DNA from: Ahniella affigens
GTDB taxonomy: Bacteria; Pseudomonadota; Gammaproteobacteria; Xanthomonadales; Ahniellaceae
Length of the DNA: 64,000 nt
NCBI RefSeq assembly: GCF_003015185.1
Contig: NZ_CP027860.1
Span: 620,001 to 684,000 of the forward strand
Reading direction: 5' to 3'
Shown here: piece after piece, positions 18,650 to 27,005 of the stretch
Layout: each line of letters opens with the position of its first letter
Numbering within the stretch: the stretch's first letter is position 1
Translations under genes and position numbers: made by a program
Notes under the pieces: model-generated
What the model saw: the letters and a program-made list of their open reading frames with translations, nothing else
What the model was told of the DNA's origin: nothing
Database searches by the model: none

Positions 18650-18679
18650 GAATTGGGATTCCAAAGCCAGTGCTGGGGC

Positions 18680-19777
18680 CTACTCGGCAACGCCTGCGGC
18701 CAACCGCCCTGCGTCCGGCTGTTCTCGAAGGTGCGCGGCAAACGCGTCGGCCGACGCTGCTACTGGTTGATGATCGAACCAATCCCGGCACTGCGCCAGC
18801 GCGAGTTGCGCCAGAAATTGGGCGTGATCCGCCCCGGCATTCAGGCATGGGTGATACGTGAACGATTTGCCGCCGGCGGCCAGGAACAAGTCGCGGTTCT
18901 GCATGGCGATCTCTTCCAGGGTTTCCAGGCAATCCACGGCGAAGCCCGGGCAGATCACGTCCAGATCGGTGATGCCGCGGCGGGCGAGTGCCTGCAAATG
19001 CGCGTCCGTATAAGGCCCGAGCCAGCGCTCCTTGCCAACGCGGGATTGGAACGACAGCGACCAACTTCCTGGTTCGCGGCCAAGCGCTTCGGCCAGGCGC
19101 CGCGCGGTCGCCTGGGCCTGGCAGTAGTACGGATCGCCGGCACGCACGTACCGCTCAGGAATGCCGTGAAACGAATAGAGCAAGTGCCGGTTGGGGTCGA
19201 GGCTCGGGCGCAAACGATTTGCGAGCAGGTCGATATAGCCGGGCGCGCGATAGTAGTCCGCAACAAAGCGGAGCTCCGGCAACCAGCGCCATTGCTGCAA
19301 CTCATCGGTCAGTGCATCGAACACTGAGGCGGTGGTCGTTGCGGAATACTGTGGGTACAACGGCACGACGAGGATCCGGCGTGTGTTCCGCTCACGCAGA
19401 TCACGCAGAACCTGACGCAGATTCGGGTTGCCGTAACGCATGGCCGAAGCGACTTTCAGCCAGGACTGATGCGGTTTCAGAACGTCGGCGACGCCTTTGG
19501 TGAGCGCGTCGGTATGAACGGCGAGCGGTGAGCCTTGGTCAGTCCAGATGCTTTGATACGCATGCGCGCTTTTCCGCGGGCGGATGTTGAGAATCACGCC
19601 ATATAGCACCGGGAGCCAAAACCAGCGGGGCAACTCGATCACACGCGGATCACTGAGGAACTCGGCCAGATAACGGCGAACGGCTTTGGGGCTCGGGTCG
19701 TCGGGTGTGCCGAGGTTCACCAGAATGATGGCGCTTTGCTCGGGCGTGGGATGTTTGAAGGGGCGGTTGGCTGTCAT
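18680..19777 (-). CDS. hemH: Ferrochelatase
   Basis: Inserts Fe2+ into protoporphyrin IX, the last step of heme synthesis, at the cytosolic face of the membrane. The 365-residue length is ordinary. Signature segments are AIILVNLGTPDDPSPKAVRR at the N-terminus, YSFHGIPERYVRAGDPYY with the metal-site His, and LSFQSRVGKERWLGPYTD with the conserved Glu. The ATG at 19777 directly precedes the family N-terminus. Heme is also needed by HemN-fed enzymes, the cytochrome b561 and the truncated hemoglobin elsewhere in this window. Confidence 0.95.
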   Translation of the reverse strand: MTANRPFKHPTPEQSAIILVNLGTPDDPSPKAVRRYLAEFLSDPRVIELPRWFWLPVLYGVILNIRPRKSAHAYQSIWTDQGSPLAVHTDALTKGVADVLKPHQSWLKVASAMRYGNPNLRQVLRDLRERNTRRILVVPLYPQYSATTTASVFDALTDELQQWRWLPELRFVADYYRAPGYIDLLANRLRPSLDPNRHLLYSFHGIPERYVRAGDPYYCQAQATARRLAEALGREPGSWSLSFQSRVGKERWLGPYTDAHLQALARRGITDLDVICPGFAVDCLETLEEIAMQNRDLFLAAGGKSFTYHPCLNAGADHAQFLAQLALAQCRDWFDHQPVAASADAFAAHLREQPDAGRLAAGVAE

Positions 19778-19927
19778 CGCACGATGTTACCAACGACGTC
19801 GCGAAGGTGATGCATGATATTCGGTCAATCAGGTCAAGTCGGCGTGATGGGCCGGCCCGTGTCGACCGTTGATGCATCGTTGATTCGGCTCTGAAGCCAC
19901 TCCCGCAAGAAATGGCTGACACCGTCG

Positions 19928-20914
19928 TTAAGGTGCTTCCAAGGGAATTTCTAGCGCGAACTCAATGTCGCCGCGGTTAGTAACCCAGGCGCGGCGTTGA
20001 TGGACCGCGACGACGATGCTGTCCTGGCTCAACAGGCGTTTGATCGCTTCGAGATCGTCATGGGTCTTGGCGGTGCCGGAGAAGATCACCCCATCCGAGC
20101 GGAGGTGGAAATTGAACATCGTGGCGCCTTCGGGAAGCGCTGCGAATACGCGTTGACGGAAGGCCGCAACGCGAGGATCGCGGTCGTCATATGCATCAAC
20201 GGCGGGTGCTTCGGGCTCGGCAGGCGCCTTGAAGACCCAGGGCTTGGCGTTCTCGATGCGCTTGGCGCGGACCCAGCTGACCTTAGTGTGCCATGCGTAA
20301 GGAATGCCTTTGCATCCATCGCCGCACCAGATCGGAAACTCGTCGCGCGTGGTGCGTGTGGCCTTGATGAGCAAATGCTTGTCGGCATCCAGCGCGAGGG
20401 CCGTATAGTCTTCATTCGAGGCGTGATCGCCCGGATACTCGAACCAACTATCGATGCAAATTCCGGAGGGTGTGCTGAAGCCAATCTCGGGGGTCGGCCC
20501 GAGTTCGCCGAGCGCGTCGTAATGCGCGCGCCGGGTGACGCCGCGTTCGACGTAACTGAGGCTCGCCTTGTCCAACCACGCGTTGTAAGCCTTCGGGCGA
20601 CTGGCTTTCAGGGCCGCGACTTCGTTGGCGATTTCTGAATCAGTACGGCGCAGACTCACGTAAACCGGCGCCCCTGGCACGATGGCCTGCAGGCTGAAAC
20701 TCTGCCAAGTCTTGCCCTTGGCGTGGTAGCCCAGCCATTCCCGCGGATCCAGTTCGACGCTGGCCTCCGGGATGGCGTAGGTGCCTGTCAGATCCGGGCA
20801 ACCCAGGGCCTTGGCCGCTTCAGGAACCTCGTCCTCGCCAGAGTAGCTATGGCAGCCCGCCAAAATCAGTGTGCCCAATGCAACGGTCAGCAAGCCGAAT
20901 CTACGCGGGCTCAT
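19928..20914 (-). CDS. Hypothetical lipoprotein
   Basis: A 328-residue protein starting with a lipoprotein signal: basic MSPRRF, a hydrophobic stretch, and the lipobox LAGC (Cys near residue 20). The mature part has no recognised domain. It contains VSLRRTDSEIANEVAALKAS and a repeated Trp/Tyr-rich beta-like pattern. The ATG at 20914 has GGAGG 9 nt upstream. An upstream TTG at 20920 is less likely. It overlaps the end of the ABC transporter gene by 14 bp, so both are one unit. The Lol exporter at 58320-60261 would be expected to sort it to the outer membrane unless an inner-membrane retention residue acts. Confidence 0.75.
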   Translation of the reverse strand: MSPRRFGLLTVALGTLILAGCHSYSGEDEVPEAAKALGCPDLTGTYAIPEASVELDPREWLGYHAKGKTWQSFSLQAIVPGAPVYVSLRRTDSEIANEVAALKASRPKAYNAWLDKASLSYVERGVTRRAHYDALGELGPTPEIGFSTPSGICIDSWFEYPGDHASNEDYTALALDADKHLLIKATRTTRDEFPIWCGDGCKGIPYAWHTKVSWVRAKRIENAKPWVFKAPAEPEAPAVDAYDDRDPRVAAFRQRVFAALPEGATMFNFHLRSDGVIFSGTAKTHDDLEAIKRLLSQDSIVVAVHQRRAWVTNRGDIEFALEIPLEAP

Positions 20915-22649
20915 GGGCAAGGGCCTCCTGCTGTTCGTGCTGCTGCAACGCCCAGAGTTGCGCGTAGCGGCCTCTCATGGCGAGTAATTCGTCGTGGCGC
21001 CCACGTTCGACGATTTGGCCGTGATCCATGACGAGAATCTGATCAGCATGGACGATCGTCGATAGGCGATGGGCGATGATTAGACTGGTACGGTTCTTTG
21101 CGAGTTGCTCCAACTCGGCCTGAATGCGCCGCTCGGTGCGGGTATCGAGCGCCGACGTGGCTTCGTCGAGAATCAGAATCGGCGGATTCTTCAGCACCGT
21201 TCGCGCGATCGCGACGCGTTGTTTCTCGCCGCCAGAGAGTTTGAGCCCGCGTTCACCAACCAGGGTGTCAAACCCCTTTGGCATCTCGGTGATCAAATGA
21301 CTGAGCTGGGCGGCGCGAGCGGCCTCCTGTACGGCGGCATCCGTGGCATCAACGCGGCCGTAGCGAATGTTGAAGCCGATCGAGTCATTGAACAGCACGG
21401 TGTCCTGGGGCACGATGCCAATCGCCTGACGCAAGGAGCTCTGCGTCACCGCACGCAAATCCTGGCCGTTGATCCGAATGCTGCCCGACTGCACGTCGTA
21501 GAAGCGGAACAGCAGGCGGGCCAGCGTGGACTTGCCGGCGCCAGTCGTGCCCACCACCGCTACCGACTCGCCAGGTTTCACCTCGAACGAAATGCCGCGC
21601 AGGATCGGCCGCTCGGGTTCATAGGCAAACACCACCTGGTCGAACACGATCCCGCCAGTGCCCGGATCCAAATCGCGGGCGCCCGGAGAATCGGCGACAT
21701 CGCGTTGCTCGGCGAGCAGCGCAAACATGTTCTCGATATTGGTCAAGGCCTGCTTCACCTCTCGATACACCATGCCGAGATAATTCAACGGCATTGCCAG
21801 CTGGATCAAGAAGGCGTTCACCATGACCAAATCGCCGATACTGAGCGTATTGGCTGCCACGCCTTCAGCCGCACGCCAGACCAACAGCGTCAAGCCAATC
21901 GCCACAATGCTGCTTTGGCCAATGTTCAGTACGGCGAGCGACTTCAGGGCCTTGACCTCGGCCTCCTCCTGATCGCGGAGCGTCTGGTTGTAGCTGTCTG
22001 ACTCAAAGCGTTCGTTGTTGAAGTACTTGACGGTTTCGTAGTTCAGCAGTGAGTCCACCGCACGGCCCGCTGCGCGCGTGTTCGCTTCGTTCTTGGCCCG
22101 GTAATAGCGAATTCGCCACTCGGTGACAGTGAACGTGTAGGTGACATAGCAGGCAATCGTGGTCAGCGTGATCAGCGCGAAGGTCCAGTCAAACGTGCGA
22201 ATCAGAATGATGCAGACGACCGTGATCTCGAACAGGGTTGGCAGAATCGTGTAGACGGTCCAGTCAAGCAAATCGGTGACCGCCTCCATCCCGCGCTCGA
22301 GATCGCGCGAAACCGCGCCGGTGCGGCGATTCAAATGGAACTTGAGTGACAGTGCGTGCAGATGCTCGAACACCTGCAGCGTCAGCAATCGGGCCGTACG
22401 CGCCATGACGCGCGCGAACAGAATCTGCCTGAGTTCCTGAAAAATCGTAGACGACAATCGCAAGGCGCCGTAGGCCAGCAGCAACGCCAATGGCGCCAGG
22501 CGAATATCGGGTGCGACGTTCAGCGTATCGACGATGCGCTTCAAAAGCACCGGCACGCCGATGATGGAAAGCTTGGCCGCGACCAAGCAGATCAGCGCGA
22601 GAAACACCCGCTGACGGAATCGCCAAACATAGGGCCAGAGCGCCAGCAA
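20901..22649 (-). CDS. Atm1/HMT-type ABC exporter (fused permease-ATPase)
   Basis: A 582-residue half-transporter: six transmembrane helices over residues 1-310, then an ATPase with Walker A VVGTTGAGKSTLARLL, signature LSGGEKQRVAIART and Walker B ILILDEATSALD. The membrane part (SLKFHLNRRTGAVSRDLERG and NYETVKYFNNERFESDSY) is characteristic of the Atm1/ABCB7/HMT group, which exports glutathione- or sulfur-linked compounds and metals. The start is uncertain: no ATG lies near the N-terminus, TTG 22649 is the best candidate and a few more codons upstream are possible. It is followed by the overlapping lipoprotein gene. Confidence 0.85.
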   Translation of the reverse strand: MLALWPYVWRFRQRVFLALICLVAAKLSIIGVPVLLKRIVDTLNVAPDIRLAPLALLLAYGALRLSSTIFQELRQILFARVMARTARLLTLQVFEHLHALSLKFHLNRRTGAVSRDLERGMEAVTDLLDWTVYTILPTLFEITVVCIILIRTFDWTFALITLTTIACYVTYTFTVTEWRIRYYRAKNEANTRAAGRAVDSLLNYETVKYFNNERFESDSYNQTLRDQEEAEVKALKSLAVLNIGQSSIVAIGLTLLVWRAAEGVAANTLSIGDLVMVNAFLIQLAMPLNYLGMVYREVKQALTNIENMFALLAEQRDVADSPGARDLDPGTGGIVFDQVVFAYEPERPILRGISFEVKPGESVAVVGTTGAGKSTLARLLFRFYDVQSGSIRINGQDLRAVTQSSLRQAIGIVPQDTVLFNDSIGFNIRYGRVDATDAAVQEAARAAQLSHLITEMPKGFDTLVGERGLKLSGGEKQRVAIARTVLKNPPILILDEATSALDTRTERRIQAELEQLAKNRTSLIIAHRLSTIVHADQILVMDHGQIVERGRHDELLAMRGRYAQLWALQQHEQQEALAHEPA

Positions 22650-22708
22650 AGTGGCGCGCGCGCCTTTCGGTGCCTGGACCCCGGCACCGATGGGTAGGAC
22701 CTCAGCGT

Positions 22709-23329
22709 TCAGTGTTTGGGATCCTCAAAGTCGTTGCTTTGATCGGCTTCTGCAGGCGCCGCGGTTTCGGTCGCCGCAGCAGTCTCAGCAGGCGCAGCCG
22801 CTTCAGCAGGTGCAGCCGCCTCAGCAGGTGCAGCCGCCTCAGCAGGTGCAGCCGCCTCAGCAGGTGCAGCCGCCTCAGCAGGCGCAGCGGCATCAACAGG
22901 CGCAGCGGCTTCAGCAGGCGCAGCGGCTTCAGCAGGTGCAGCGGCTTCAGCAGGTGCAGCGGCATCAGCAGGCGCAGCGGCTTGAGCAGGCGCAGCGGCC
23001 GGTGCCGGGGTGGCAGCTGGTGCCGGCGCGGGTGCTGCCGGTACGGGAATGACATCGCCGTTCCGACGTACGGTGACGAGCCCAATCCGGCCCGCGAGCG
23101 CCGCGAGCTTGGTTTCGCTTTCCGGATTACCGCCCGAGAGGATCACGCGCTCCGCGCCTTCGTCTTCCTTCAGACTGGCCAAGTAACCGCCGAGCTCGTT
23201 GATGCCCATCGTAAACGCATCAATCTCGTAGTGGGTATCGTCAATCTGCTTGACCTTGATGTCCTTGCCCGCGAGAGCGGGACCAGCCATCACAGTGGCG
23301 AGCATGAGCAGTCCGAAACGCAATTTCAT
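22709..23329 (-). CDS. Secreted protein with Ala-Pro-Glu hexapeptide repeats
   Basis: A 206-residue exported protein. It has a signal peptide (FGLLMLATVMAGPALAG, cleavage near 21), a small N-terminal domain to about 110 (DIKVKQIDDTHYEIDAFTM, RVILSGGNPESETK) that I do not recognise, then a low-complexity tail of about 85 residues built from AAAPAE-type hexamers. In DNA the tail is an almost perfect 18-bp tandem repeat (about 22780-22990), so repeat number can change in frame. Such tails usually extend through periplasm or peptidoglycan. The ATG at 23329 has AGGAGT upstream, so the longer frame is rejected. Confidence 0.75.
   Translation of the reverse strand: MKLRFGLLMLATVMAGPALAGKDIKVKQIDDTHYEIDAFTMGINELGGYLASLKEDEGAERVILSGGNPESETKLAALAGRIGLVTVRRNGDVIPVPAAPAPAPAATPAPAAAPAQAAAPADAAAPAEAAAPAEAAAPAEAAAPVDAAAPAEAAAPAEAAAPAEAAAPAEAAAPAEAAAPAETAAATETAAPAEADQSNDFEDPKH
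22780..22990. repeat. 18-bp tandem repeat encoding the AAAPAE tract
   Basis: About eleven to twelve imperfect 18-bp units of the form GCAGCCGCCTCAGCAGGT lie end to end inside the gene at 22709-23329. Unit length is a multiple of three, so gain or loss keeps the frame. Units differ mainly at third codon positions. Confidence 0.8.
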
Positions 23330-23339
23330 GGTGAACTCC

Positions 23340-23906
23340 TTACCGACGTTGAACGTTGATGACCCGGGTACCAGCAAAATAGTCGTGCAAACAGCGCCGC
23401 TGGGCGCCGAAAATGTATAACGCGTCGGCGAGGCTGAAGGCGGGGCCGAGCAACGGGATCGCTTGCAGCACCCCCGGCGCCAGATAGCGCATTACCAGCA
23501 AGCGCCAGAACTCGGGCTGCTTGCCTTGCAGGTCGACGATGCGAATATCGAGCAGCCACTTCGCCCAGGTTTGTCCGCGGGCGTACAACGGGTAGCCCTG
23601 CAACAGCACCATGAGACCGAAACTGATCGCCGTCCACAGCAACACTTCACCGATGCCGACGTTGCCGGTCATGGCGGCCTTGAAATAGCCGCCGAACCAC
23701 ATGGCTGGAATCACGAAGATCAGCAACAGGATGTTGTCGATCACGAAGCCGAGAAACCGAATGATGATCTCGGCCAACTCGGGCTCGTCGTTATTCGGGC
23801 CCGTCTGGCCTGCGCCAAGCCCATCCGACGGATTCGGTGATGCGTGTTTCGCAGACTCTCCAGACAAGTCCGTCTTGGGGGGCGAAAAGGGATTCTCGTC
23901 AGACAT
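23340..23906 (-). CDS. RDD-family membrane protein
   Basis: A 188-residue inner-membrane protein. After a polar N-terminus of about 55 residues (MSDENPFSPPKTDLSGES), the RDD domain shows IIRFLGFVIDNILLLIFVIP, with Arg and Asp in the first helix, a second helix VLLWTAISFGLMVLLQGYPLY and the WAKWLLDIRIVDLQG turn. The family's role is generally unknown, and transport or ion exchange has been suggested for some members. The ATG at 23906 is chosen because upstream codons overlap the dcd 3' region and are not conserved in character. It lies 11 bp after dcd and is likely cotranscribed. Confidence 0.82.
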   Translation of the reverse strand: MSDENPFSPPKTDLSGESAKHASPNPSDGLGAGQTGPNNDEPELAEIIIRFLGFVIDNILLLIFVIPAMWFGGYFKAAMTGNVGIGEVLLWTAISFGLMVLLQGYPLYARGQTWAKWLLDIRIVDLQGKQPEFWRLLVMRYLAPGVLQAIPLLGPAFSLADALYIFGAQRRCLHDYFAGTRVINVQRR

Positions 23907-23917
23907 AGGTTGTGTAA

Positions 23918-24487
23918 TCAGGCCTTCGGTAATGTGACGCCAGTCTGGCCTTGATACTTGCCACCACGATCCTTGTACGAGGTCTCGCAGACTTCGTCGG
24001 ATTCGTAGAACAGCATCTGCGCCACCCCTTCGTTTGCGTAAATCTTGGCGGGTAGCGGTGTGGTGTTCGAGAACTCCAGCGTCACATGGCCTTCCCACTC
24101 CGGTTCGAGCGGCGTGACATTGACGATGATGCCGCAGCGCGCGTAGGTGCTCTTGCCGAGGCAAACCACCAAAACGTTCCGCGGAATCCGGAAATACTCC
24201 ACAGTGCGGGCGAGTGCGAACGAATTCGGCGGAATGATGCAGACGTCCGAACGGATGTCGACAAAACTCTGCGGATCGAACGCCTTGGGGTCGACGATCG
24301 TTGAGTTGATGTTCGTGAAAATCTTGAACTCATTCGCGCAGCGTACGTCGTAGCCGTAGCTCGACGTGCCATACGAGACAATGCGCTGACCGTTTTCCGC
24401 GTGCCGCACCTGGCCGGGCGCGTACGGTTCGATCATGCCTTGTGATTCGGCCATGCGCCGGATCCAGCGGTCGGATTTGATGCTCAT
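23918..24487 (-). CDS. dcd: dCTP deaminase
   Basis: Deaminates dCTP to dUTP, feeding thymidylate synthesis. The 189-residue protein carries [57 protein letters not shown] (catalytic Glu region) and the C-terminal lid [15 protein letters not shown]. Length and motifs fit the monofunctional enterobacterial-type enzyme. The ATG at 24487 overlaps the mrp/apbC stop by 4 bp (ATGA). Genes apbC-dcd-RDD form one closely packed unit. Confidence 0.94.
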   Translation of the reverse strand: MSIKSDRWIRRMAESQGMIEPYAPGQVRHAENGQRIVSYGTSSYGYDVRCANEFKIFTNINSTIVDPKAFDPQSFVDIRSDVCIIPPNSFALARTVEYFRIPRNVLVVCLGKSTYARCGIIVNVTPLEPEWEGHVTLEFSNTTPLPAKIYANEGVAQMLFYESDEVCETSYKDRGGKYQGQTGVTLPKA

Positions 24488-25560
24488 GTGTTCTGAATGA
24501 CGATATTGGGAAAGGCGATCTTCTTGTTTCTGGCCTGCAGGCTCAAGCGCGCCGCCGTTTTGCGGGCAATCTGGCGGTAAATCTGCGTGGCCGGGGCATT
24601 CGGGCTGGCGGCTACCGTTGGCGTGCCATTGTCGGCCTGCTCGCGGATTTGCAACTGCAAGGGCAATGCACCGAGTACCGGTACGCCGTACTGGTGGCTC
24701 ATTTTTGCCGCCCCGCCCTCGCCAAAGATGTGCTCGATGTGGCCGCAGTTCGTGCATTGGTGCAGCGCCATGTTCTCGACAATGCCGAGCACGGGCACTT
24801 CGACCTTCTCGAACATCTTCAACGCCTTCTTGGCATCGAGGAGGGCGATGTCCTGCGGTGTGGTGACGATCAGCGCGCCAGACACTGGCACGCGTTGGCA
24901 GAGTGTGAGTTGGATGTCACCGGTGCCCGGCGGCAGGTCGATGATCAGGTAATCGAGATCCTGCCAATTGGTATCGGTCAGCAGTTGTTGCAATGCCTGG
25001 GTGACCATCGGGCCGCGCCAGATCATCGGTGTGTCTTCTTCGATCATGAAGCCGATCGACATCACCTGCACACCGTGGCCGATTTTCGGCTCGATGCTCT
25101 TGCCGTCTTTCGAGTCCGGCTTGCCGGCAACACCCATCATTCGCGGCTGGCTGGGGCCGTAGATGTCGGCGTCCAGAATGCCCACGCGTGCGCCTTCGGC
25201 TTGCAACGCCAAGGCCAGATTGGCGGCAGTCGTCGATTTGCCAACACCACCCTTGCCCGAGGCCACGGCGATGACGTTTTTGATATTCGGCAGGGGTGTC
25301 AACTCATTCTGGACCTTGTGCGAGTACACACGCCACGACACCAGCACGGCGCCAGCCGCAGCGCCGAGCGCTGCTTCGATTTCGGTTTTCAGCAAATCAA
25401 CGTAACCGTTGGCCGGATACGGCAGCTGAATGTCAACGGCGGCCCGTTCGCCTTGGATGGCAATGCCTTTGATCGCGTTCAGCTCTTTGAGATTCTGACC
25501 GCTGTGCGGGTCGATAATGCCCGCCAGGATCTGTTCAACGTGGTTGCGCTCCAGCGCCAT
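24484..25560 (-). CDS. apbC: Mrp/ApbC-type Fe-S cluster carrier ATPase
   Basis: A cytosolic P-loop ATPase that carries Fe-S clusters to apoproteins. The 358-residue protein has an N-terminal DUF59/MIP18-like domain (about 1-90), then the deviant Walker [21 protein letters not shown]. It also has [30 protein letters not shown], and the cluster-bridging CxxC in [17 protein letters not shown]. The order and length are standard. It could serve Edd, HemN, the photolyase and other Fe-S proteins in this window, though that is only a general expectation. Confidence 0.93.
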   Translation of the reverse strand: MALERNHVEQILAGIIDPHSGQNLKELNAIKGIAIQGERAAVDIQLPYPANGYVDLLKTEIEAALGAAAGAVLVSWRVYSHKVQNELTPLPNIKNVIAVASGKGGVGKSTTAANLALALQAEGARVGILDADIYGPSQPRMMGVAGKPDSKDGKSIEPKIGHGVQVMSIGFMIEEDTPMIWRGPMVTQALQQLLTDTNWQDLDYLIIDLPPGTGDIQLTLCQRVPVSGALIVTTPQDIALLDAKKALKMFEKVEVPVLGIVENMALHQCTNCGHIEHIFGEGGAAKMSHQYGVPVLGALPLQLQIREQADNGTPTVAASPNAPATQIYRQIARKTAARLSLQARNKKIAFPNIVIQNT

Positions 25561-25945
25561 GAGAAATTCCGTGCTTTAAGACCAACGCACAGTGTAGCGG
25601 TTCGCGGGGGCGGGGGCTGTGATGACGCGGACGTTCTGCAGCAAGTGTTTGATTCGTTTGGTTGCCGATGCCCCCAAACCCACCCCGAATCAAGTCCGGG
25701 GTGACGAGAGGGGGATTGGAAGTCCTTGGGTTACTCCTCCTGCCCAGCATCTGGAGCAGCGGTTCGGGCCGCGACAGACACCCTCACGATTCGTCACCCC
25801 GAACTTGATCCCTCGTCACCCCGAACTTGATCCCAGGTCACCCCGGACTTGATCCCAGGTCACCCCGGACTTGATCCGGGGTGAGGTTCAATCTCGCGGC
25901 TCTGACTCGCAAAGGCGGCAGCAGAGCGACCCAAGGAAGCGCCCC
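25561..25945. other. Gene-free interval with REP-like sequences
   Basis: This 385-bp gap holds a single palindromic unit at 25681-25705 (CACCCC, then AATCAAGTCCGGGGTG) and a four-unit tandem array at 25793-25884. It lies between the divergent-side start of apbC and the 3' end of the secreted-protein gene. No coding frame is convincing. Confidence 0.7.
25793..25884. repeat. 22-bp tandem array ending in a full palindrome
   Basis: Units start at 25793, 25815, 25837 and 25859, exactly 22 bp apart, each reading GTCACCCCGRACTTGATCC plus three variable bases. The last unit continues into GGGGTGA, completing the palindrome of the isolated copy at 25681-25705. The first three look like half-palindromes. 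Confidence 0.85.
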
Positions 25946-26827
25946 TCAGCGCAGCATGCCCACCGTGCTGCTGGTTTCATACAACCATTTGCCATCGACG
26001 TGCCGGTATTCGACTTGGTACAGCATCTTGCTGCCTTCCCAAGGCTCGCCGACGACTTCCAGCAGCACATGGTCAGCGGCCAACTGCTCGCCGCCGGTGA
26101 CCTTGGCTTTTTTCGGAATGCGGGTCCCGAGCAGGTCCTTGGCCCAGGCCAGGTTTTCCTCCGGCGTGTTGTAGTCACGCTGAAAGTCGGCACCGGCGGT
26201 CGCGGTCAGCAGCGCGAGAATGGCGGTTAGATCATCGCCTTGGATCGCTTTGGCGAGTGCATTGAACGACTTGCCTGCGGCGCCGCCGTCCGCTGCCAGG
26301 GGCGTTCCTTCCGGGCGACTCTGAACGGGCGCGCTGAACTCGGCGACAACGGTCCACGAATCGCCATCATTCTTGGTTGGCTTGGCCGACTTCACAGTGC
26401 ACGCGACTTCGGTCTTGGTGTTTTGACGGCATTCGGCAATCAGCCCGCCCTGTTGCCCCATGATCTTGCCGGAACTGTCCAAATACTGGGTCCCGCCGAC
26501 TTTGGCGTTCATGCTGACGTCGCCATTGCTCTTGACGAAAAAATTCAAATGGTCGGCGTTGGCTGCCGGATCATTGATTGCGCGGGCATAAGGGTCGAGA
26601 TCGGCGACAATGGCGGCGGCATCGACGGGCTCCGAGGTCAGCATCACATAGGTTTCCTGCTCGCGCGGATTGAAGCTATCGCGAATGCGGAACGCGGCGA
26701 CTTGCGAGGGCTTCAGCGATTGGCCATTCAACACGAACTCGGCGTTCACCGAGGCGGCGTCGGCACGGCCGATCAGGATCAGGCTGAGGCTCAGGGCCAA
26801 CACTTTCAGGGTATTCAAACGGCTCAT
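25946..26827 (-). CDS. Hypothetical exported protein
   Basis: A 293-residue protein that I do not recognise. It has a clear Sec signal (LKVLALSLSLILIGRADA, cleavage near residue 24). The mature part has about three predicted beta-rich segments (SVNAEFVLNGQSLKPSQVAA, GDVSMNAKVGGTQYLDSSG, EVACTVKSAKPT). A C-terminal region includes GVPWEGSKMLYQ-like and QVEYRHVDGKWLYETSS segments, typical of small NTF2-like or lumazine-type exported proteins, though this is weak. The ATG at 26827 begins the signal, and the frame upstream of it is not used. It sits alone downstream of the TonB receptor terminator. Confidence 0.65.
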   Translation of the reverse strand: MSRLNTLKVLALSLSLILIGRADAASVNAEFVLNGQSLKPSQVAAFRIRDSFNPREQETYVMLTSEPVDAAAIVADLDPYARAINDPAANADHLNFFVKSNGDVSMNAKVGGTQYLDSSGKIMGQQGGLIAECRQNTKTEVACTVKSAKPTKNDGDSWTVVAEFSAPVQSRPEGTPLAADGGAAGKSFNALAKAIQGDDLTAILALLTATAGADFQRDYNTPEENLAWAKDLLGTRIPKKAKVTGGEQLAADHVLLEVVGEPWEGSKMLYQVEYRHVDGKWLYETSSTVGMLR

Positions 26828-26949
26828 GGGCTGGACTCCGGGTGACAGTACGTGGAAAAACGGCGATTGCTGCCGGTTCGCACACGGATACAAGAAAAGC
26901 CAGAGTCAGAGGCCAGAGCGCACGCTGTGCCAAGTCACGAAACCCCAAA

Positions 26950-26977
26950 AGAAAACCCCGCCGGCAAAGGCGGGGTT
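26950..26977 (-). terminator. Rho-independent terminator of the TonB receptor gene
   Basis: Read on the minus strand, AACCCCGCC pairs with GGCGGGGTT across a 6-nt loop and is followed by TTTTC. It lies about 30 bp past the receptor stop codon at 27006. Confidence 0.85.
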
Positions 26978-27005
26978 CTCGGACAACCACCACGTTGGTG
27001 ACGAA

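Noticed and set aside
22702-23085. Antisense Ala/Pro/Leu-rich frames over the hexapeptide repeat
   Set aside because: They arise from the codon bias of the 18-bp repeat. The sense frame has a signal peptide and ribosome site.
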